Of a stretch of DNA of 35,043 nt, positions 31,940 to 35,043 are shown piece after piece; position 1 is the stretch's first letter; each line of letters starts with the position of its first letter. Below the pieces are notes generated by a model, which saw only the letters and a list, made by a program, of their open reading frames with translations, had not been told where the DNA came from and made no database searches. The stretch is from Scytonema sp. UIC 10036 (GTDB lineage: Bacteria; Cyanobacteriota; Cyanobacteriia; Cyanobacteriales; Nostocaceae): the NCBI RefSeq assembly GCF_009725235.1, contig NZ_WJFC01000133.1, forward strand, positions 1 through 35,043, given 5' to 3'. The position numbers were made by a program, and so were the translations under genes.

Positions 31940-33121
31940 ATGACTTTTCGGATTTTGAGCTTAGATGGGGGAGGTATTCGAGGAATTGTAGCAGCAACAA
32001 TGCTAGCGGCGATTGAGAAACAAGTCTCTCAACCTTTAAATGAGTACTTTAACTTAATTGCTGGCACTTCTACAGGTTCAATTTTAGCAGCAGCAATTGC
32101 CTTAGGGCGCAAAAGTGAAGAAATTCTTGATTTATACAGGTATAAAAGCTCCAGAATTTTCCCTTATCGAAGCCGTTTTTCATTGAAAAGAATTCCATTA
32201 ATACTTAAATATGGTTTATCTGCACCTAAATTTTCCAATGCAGGATTGATTGAAGTTTTGAAAGAAGCTTTTGGAGAGACAAGACTGTTTGAAGTTCGCT
32301 CGCCATTTCTATTAGTCGTATCCTATGACACTATTGAAAGAGAACCAATTATTTTCAAAAGTTGGCGGCAAGATAAAGGTTATGGAAATGCTCCTTTGTG
32401 GGAAGTTTGCGCGTGTTCTGCGTCAGCACCAACCTATTTTCCAGCATATAAACTAGAAAAAAATATACATGGCAAAGTTCGACAAGGTGATTTACAAAGT
32501 ATCGTTTTCGATGAGAATGCATCCTCAACGGAAGGCTTATATAACAAGCAAGTTTTGAGAATTACCCATGGTACAGGAGAAGATCAATCTCGGATTATAG
32601 AAAGATATAGAGGAGTGGCAAAGCAAGCATTTTTAGATGCACCTTGGAGTGTAATACCTGATAATAGCTCTACCTATTCAATCAAAACCATATACTCTGC
32701 CATTGATGGTGGTGTAGCAGCAAACAATCCATCTAGTTGTGCTCTTGCTGAAGCTCTAAGGTTAGGTTATTCACTAGATGAAATTACGGTTCTTTCTATA
32801 GGAACAGGTGATGCTACACGAATCATTCCATTTGAATCTGCTCACCAATGGGGTCTGATACAATGGGCGCAACCGCTTGTTAATGTTTTGTTTGATGCAA
32901 CATCAGACGTTTACGAATACATTACCTATCAAGTTATTCAAAATCGTTTTTTACGGTTGCAGTTCAAACTAGATCGACATTTAACAGGTAAGCGGTTGAG
33001 CGACGATCTTGATGATGTGAGTGAAGAGAATATCAGGAATTTAATTGAAGCGACAGAGACTTATATGCAACAGAACCAGGTGCAAGAAGCATTACGAGTG
33101 TTTTTACAGCTTAATCATTAG
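31940..33121 (+). CDS. patatin-like phospholipase
   Basis: A serine lipid acyl hydrolase of 393 residues. The oxyanion motif DGGGIRG (9-15), nucleophile elbow GTSTG (42-46, S44) and catalytic aspartate in AIDGGVAANNP (D256) are all intact, so it should be active. No signal peptide is seen, so the protein is probably cytosolic and acts on membrane lipids. Between SAPTYFPAYKL (162-172) and IDGG there are about 80 residues instead of the usual 15-25; this insert (IHGKVRQGDLQ..., ...RITHGTGEDQ) may be a lid or regulatory segment. Some patatins are defence effectors, but no nucleotide cyclase or other defence gene is adjacent. The 3' end overlaps the convergent GGDEF gene by 11 bp. Confidence 0.9.
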   Translation: MTFRILSLDGGGIRGIVAATMLAAIEKQVSQPLNEYFNLIAGTSTGSILAAAIALGRKSEEILDLYRYKSSRIFPYRSRFSLKRIPLILKYGLSAPKFSNAGLIEVLKEAFGETRLFEVRSPFLLVVSYDTIEREPIIFKSWRQDKGYGNAPLWEVCACSASAPTYFPAYKLEKNIHGKVRQGDLQSIVFDENASSTEGLYNKQVLRITHGTGEDQSRIIERYRGVAKQAFLDAPWSVIPDNSSTYSIKTIYSAIDGGVAANNPSSCALAEALRLGYSLDEITVLSIGTGDATRIIPFESAHQWGLIQWAQPLVNVLFDATSDVYEYITYQVIQNRFLRLQFKLDRHLTGKRLSDDLDDVSEENIRNLIEATETYMQQNQVQEALRVFLQLNH

Positions 33122-34223
33122 TGACTAATAACTGCGGGAAATCAAAAACAGCATATCGAGCTTTTCCCTGGGCTTTTGCACGGTACATAGCGATATCGGC
33201 ATCCCTCAGCAAACTGAATGGTTCTTGATAAGTACAGCAATTTAAAGCAATACCTATACTCCCTTCAACAAAGAGTTGATGTGAGTTGATAGAAACTGGT
33301 AGTTTTAAAGAATTTTGTATGCGTTGAGCAACATTAATGGCATCAGCAACATCTTTAATGTCCTCTACTAAGATAACAAACTCATCACCACCAAATCTTC
33401 CTACCGTGTCGCCACTACGCAAAGAGGACTCCAAACGTCGGGCTGTTTCTATCAATAAGCGATCGCCAGCACAATGTCCAAGGCGATCGTTAATCGTTTT
33501 GAAACCATCTAAATCTAAAAATAACACAGCAAAGTTATAATCGTTACTTCTCTGACTGCGTTCAAATGCCTGTCCCAGTCGTTCAAGAAATAAAGCTCGA
33601 TTTGGCAATCCTGTCAGTGTATCATAAAAAGCATTGCGAATGAGATCTGCTTCTACCTGTTTGCGTTGAGTAATATCTTGAAAAACTAAAACAGCACCTT
33701 TAATATGACCATTATCATCGCAAATAGGCGTGATACTACCTTCAATATGTATTTCTCTACTGTCTTTTGTATAGAGTATACAGTTTTTTGGTAGATTAAG
33801 AGAGATACCTTTTTGTAAAACTTGTATTGTTAAGTTCTCTATTCCTTCCCTTATCTCTTTGTCAGCAAATCTGAAGATATTTGTTAATTCCTTGTTAGTG
33901 GCTTCATGTTGAGAGCAAGCAGTCAGTACTTCCGCTAGTGGATTTATCATTTGGACACAACCATGAATATCTGTGATAATAACAGCACAGCCCATGCTTT
34001 TTAAAATGGCTGTAAACTTTTGCTGTTCTGCTTGTAGCGTTCTTTCAGCATAATGCTTGCGAATGGCTATTTCGATCGCAATCTGAAGATCTCTTGTGTG
34101 AAGCGCTTCTTCTCCTGAGTGAGTAATTTCTGAAACCGTGTATCCCAATTCTTGTAACTTTTGTCTGAGAGCGAGTGCAAAAATTTCTTCATCCTCAATA
34201 ACTAGGATTTTAGGACTGAACAT
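33111..34223 (-). CDS. diguanylate cyclase with PAS domain and a gutted receiver domain
   Basis: The N-terminus PKILVIEDEEIFALALRQKL...GYTVSEITHSGEEAL is the first third of a receiver domain. It jumps at about residue 43 straight to RDLQIAIEIAIRKHYAERTL, the end of such a domain, so the phospho-acceptor aspartate and the conserved lysine are missing. A PAS domain follows (about 65-190, ending QDITQRKQ). The GGDEF domain (about 196-362) has an intact RFGGDEF active site and an RSGD inhibitory I-site five residues before it, so c-di-GMP synthesis with product inhibition is expected. No EAL domain follows. Control must come through PAS or another partner rather than phosphorylation. It overlaps the patatin gene by 11 bp at the 3' end. 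Confidence 0.9.
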   Translation of the reverse strand: MFSPKILVIEDEEIFALALRQKLQELGYTVSEITHSGEEALHTRDLQIAIEIAIRKHYAERTLQAEQQKFTAILKSMGCAVIITDIHGCVQMINPLAEVLTACSQHEATNKELTNIFRFADKEIREGIENLTIQVLQKGISLNLPKNCILYTKDSREIHIEGSITPICDDNGHIKGAVLVFQDITQRKQVEADLIRNAFYDTLTGLPNRALFLERLGQAFERSQRSNDYNFAVLFLDLDGFKTINDRLGHCAGDRLLIETARRLESSLRSGDTVGRFGGDEFVILVEDIKDVADAINVAQRIQNSLKLPVSINSHQLFVEGSIGIALNCCTYQEPFSLLRDADIAMYRAKAQGKARYAVFDFPQLLVTND

Positions 34224-34567
34224 GCTAAGATAACCTGTTGGCTAAGATTCAGATTTTATGGACGGCGATTCACTCAATGTCAAATTGAGCGATCCTACCA
34301 TCATAAATTGTCAAAATCACTGTAGACAATACTTTACTAAATACTTAATATCTGAGCACTTATTTTTTAGAATTTATAAACCTATCCAGTTTAAATAACT
34401 GCCTTTAATGTACTTAAGAGAGCATATGAATATCATTCATCGATTGAACGTGCAGTTCATTACATAAAATGTTATGAGCTAACTATTGTAAGGTATAAAA
34501 GACTTCTTCTTAAAGAAAATCTTTTTAAAAGTTGCTATATAGAGATGAAGAATTAGTATTTTATCCT
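34224..34567. other. intergenic region between folB and the GGDEF gene
   Basis: About 344 bp. It holds a small inverted repeat CTCAAT-gtcaa-ATTGAG (34273-34289) just upstream of the GGDEF gene. A plus-strand hairpin AGATGAAG...CTTCATCT with an eight-T run (34543-34580) overlaps the 3' end of folB. No ORF is seen. Confidence 0.45.
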
Positions 34568-34927
34568 TCATCTTTTTTTTGTCAGATCGATGCTAATTTT
34601 GCCACCAAAGTCTGGAATAGGCGCAGCAAGTTTACTTAAAATGACTTGAACTTGTGCCACGCGATCGCTCGACGCCAAAATAGAATCAGCAATAAACGCT
34701 GTTAATCGTTCCACCAAAGCAAACTTTGATGTCTTCACGGTATTTTGTACTAAGCTGATAATACTGCGGTAATCTACAGTATCCTCTATAGCATCAGTTT
34801 CACCCGCTTTTGAGAGATCCAACCATAACTTCACATCCACCTCAAACCATTGTCCCAGAACTTGCTCTTCCGGTAAGTAACCCGTGTATCCATAACTACG
34901 AATTCCTGTCAGATGAATGCAGTCCAT
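34568..34927 (-). CDS. folB: dihydroneopterin aldolase FolB
   Basis: Folate biosynthesis enzyme converting 7,8-dihydroneopterin to 6-hydroxymethyl-dihydropterin and glycolaldehyde. The 119-residue length is standard. Family features are the start MDCIHLTGIRSYGYTGYLPEE, the DTVDYRSIISLV segment, the KFALVERLTAFIADSIL helix with the conserved glutamate, and the strand VQVILSKLAAPIP near the end. It forms octamers in known cases. The last codons (TKKR) are encoded by an A-rich run that is the complement of a T-run next to a hairpin. Confidence 0.93.
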   Translation of the reverse strand: MDCIHLTGIRSYGYTGYLPEEQVLGQWFEVDVKLWLDLSKAGETDAIEDTVDYRSIISLVQNTVKTSKFALVERLTAFIADSILASSDRVAQVQVILSKLAAPIPDFGGKISIDLTKKR

Positions 34928-34989
34928 ATTGTACTGTAGATAACAAACATTAAATTATCATCTCACACTTATATCAGTATGAATGAAAA

Positions 34990-35043
34990 AGGGTATTGGG
35001 CATTGAGCATTGGGTTTTTTCTCTCACCCCCTACCCCCTACCC
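34990..35043. repeat. 7-bp tandem repeats at the window end
   Basis: GGGTATT/GGGCATT copies (34990-35012) are followed by CCCCTAC copies running off the window. They lie upstream of folB on the other strand. Confidence 0.8.

Noticed and set aside
31940..33121. CBASS defence operon with a patatin effector
   Set aside because: No CD-NTase, Cap2/Cap3 or other partner gene lies on either side, so only the lipase itself can be supported.
34543..34580. Terminator for folB
   Set aside because: The T-run follows the hairpin on the plus strand whereas folB is on the minus strand, and no plus-strand gene precedes it.

Overview
The window looks like chromosomal DNA from a filamentous, probably heterocyst-forming cyanobacterium (Nostocales-like). 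The reasons are frequent GCGATCGC (HIP1) octamers, many 7-bp short tandem repeats (ATGACAA, CTAACCA, ATCCAAA and CCCCTAC types), small hairpin elements, and gene content typical of that group: CHAT and STAND-like AAA proteins, an Rcp1-type response regulator, and REC-PAS-GGDEF fusions. The species cannot be fixed from the sequence alone.

Layout. 1-6.1 kb: envelope genes (lptB, an LptF/LptG-type permease, a Gln/Asn-rich membrane-anchored protein, a small protein resembling a stand-alone subtilisin propeptide, an LCP-family glycan ligase), then a short leftover of rsmE on the minus strand. 6.4-10.8 kb: a two-gene unit, a CHAT (caspase-like)-AAA protein followed by an AAA-transmembrane-periplasmic-binding-domain fusion. 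10.9-12.6 kb: a thrS paralogue without the editing region. It is preceded by two threonine-rich leader ORFs, each followed by an intrinsic terminator, and its reading frame is broken by a 28-bp hairpin insertion. 12.9-14.6 kb: a response regulator and ftsW. 15.3-21.4 kb: two Rrf2 regulators, a DUF202 protein, a LysR regulator, two divergent CadD-like exporters and a TauE/SafE exporter, with mobile small repeats between them. 21.9-25.5 kb: a PAP2 phosphatase, a TetR-cytochrome P450 pair with a palindromic operator, and a secreted protein. 26.1-31.7 kb: an APC permease, a third CadD-like exporter, and a translationally coupled helicase-like gene and msrA. 31.9-34.9 kb: a patatin-like lipase, a diguanylate cyclase whose REC domain has lost its centre, and folB.

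How parts may work together. The clearest regulatory story is at thrS. The second leader has eight consecutive Thr codons, its stop codon lies inside a possible antiterminator strand, and that strand competes with a strong terminator hairpin. This is the arrangement expected for ribosome-mediated attenuation. The most system-like gene pair is the CHAT-AAA / AAA-TM-ligand-binding couple, which could link an external solute signal to an intracellular protease-like effector; that is inference. Tandem 7-bp repeats sit against many gene boundaries and seem to supply some start or stop codons, and one array is translated inside the helicase-like protein.
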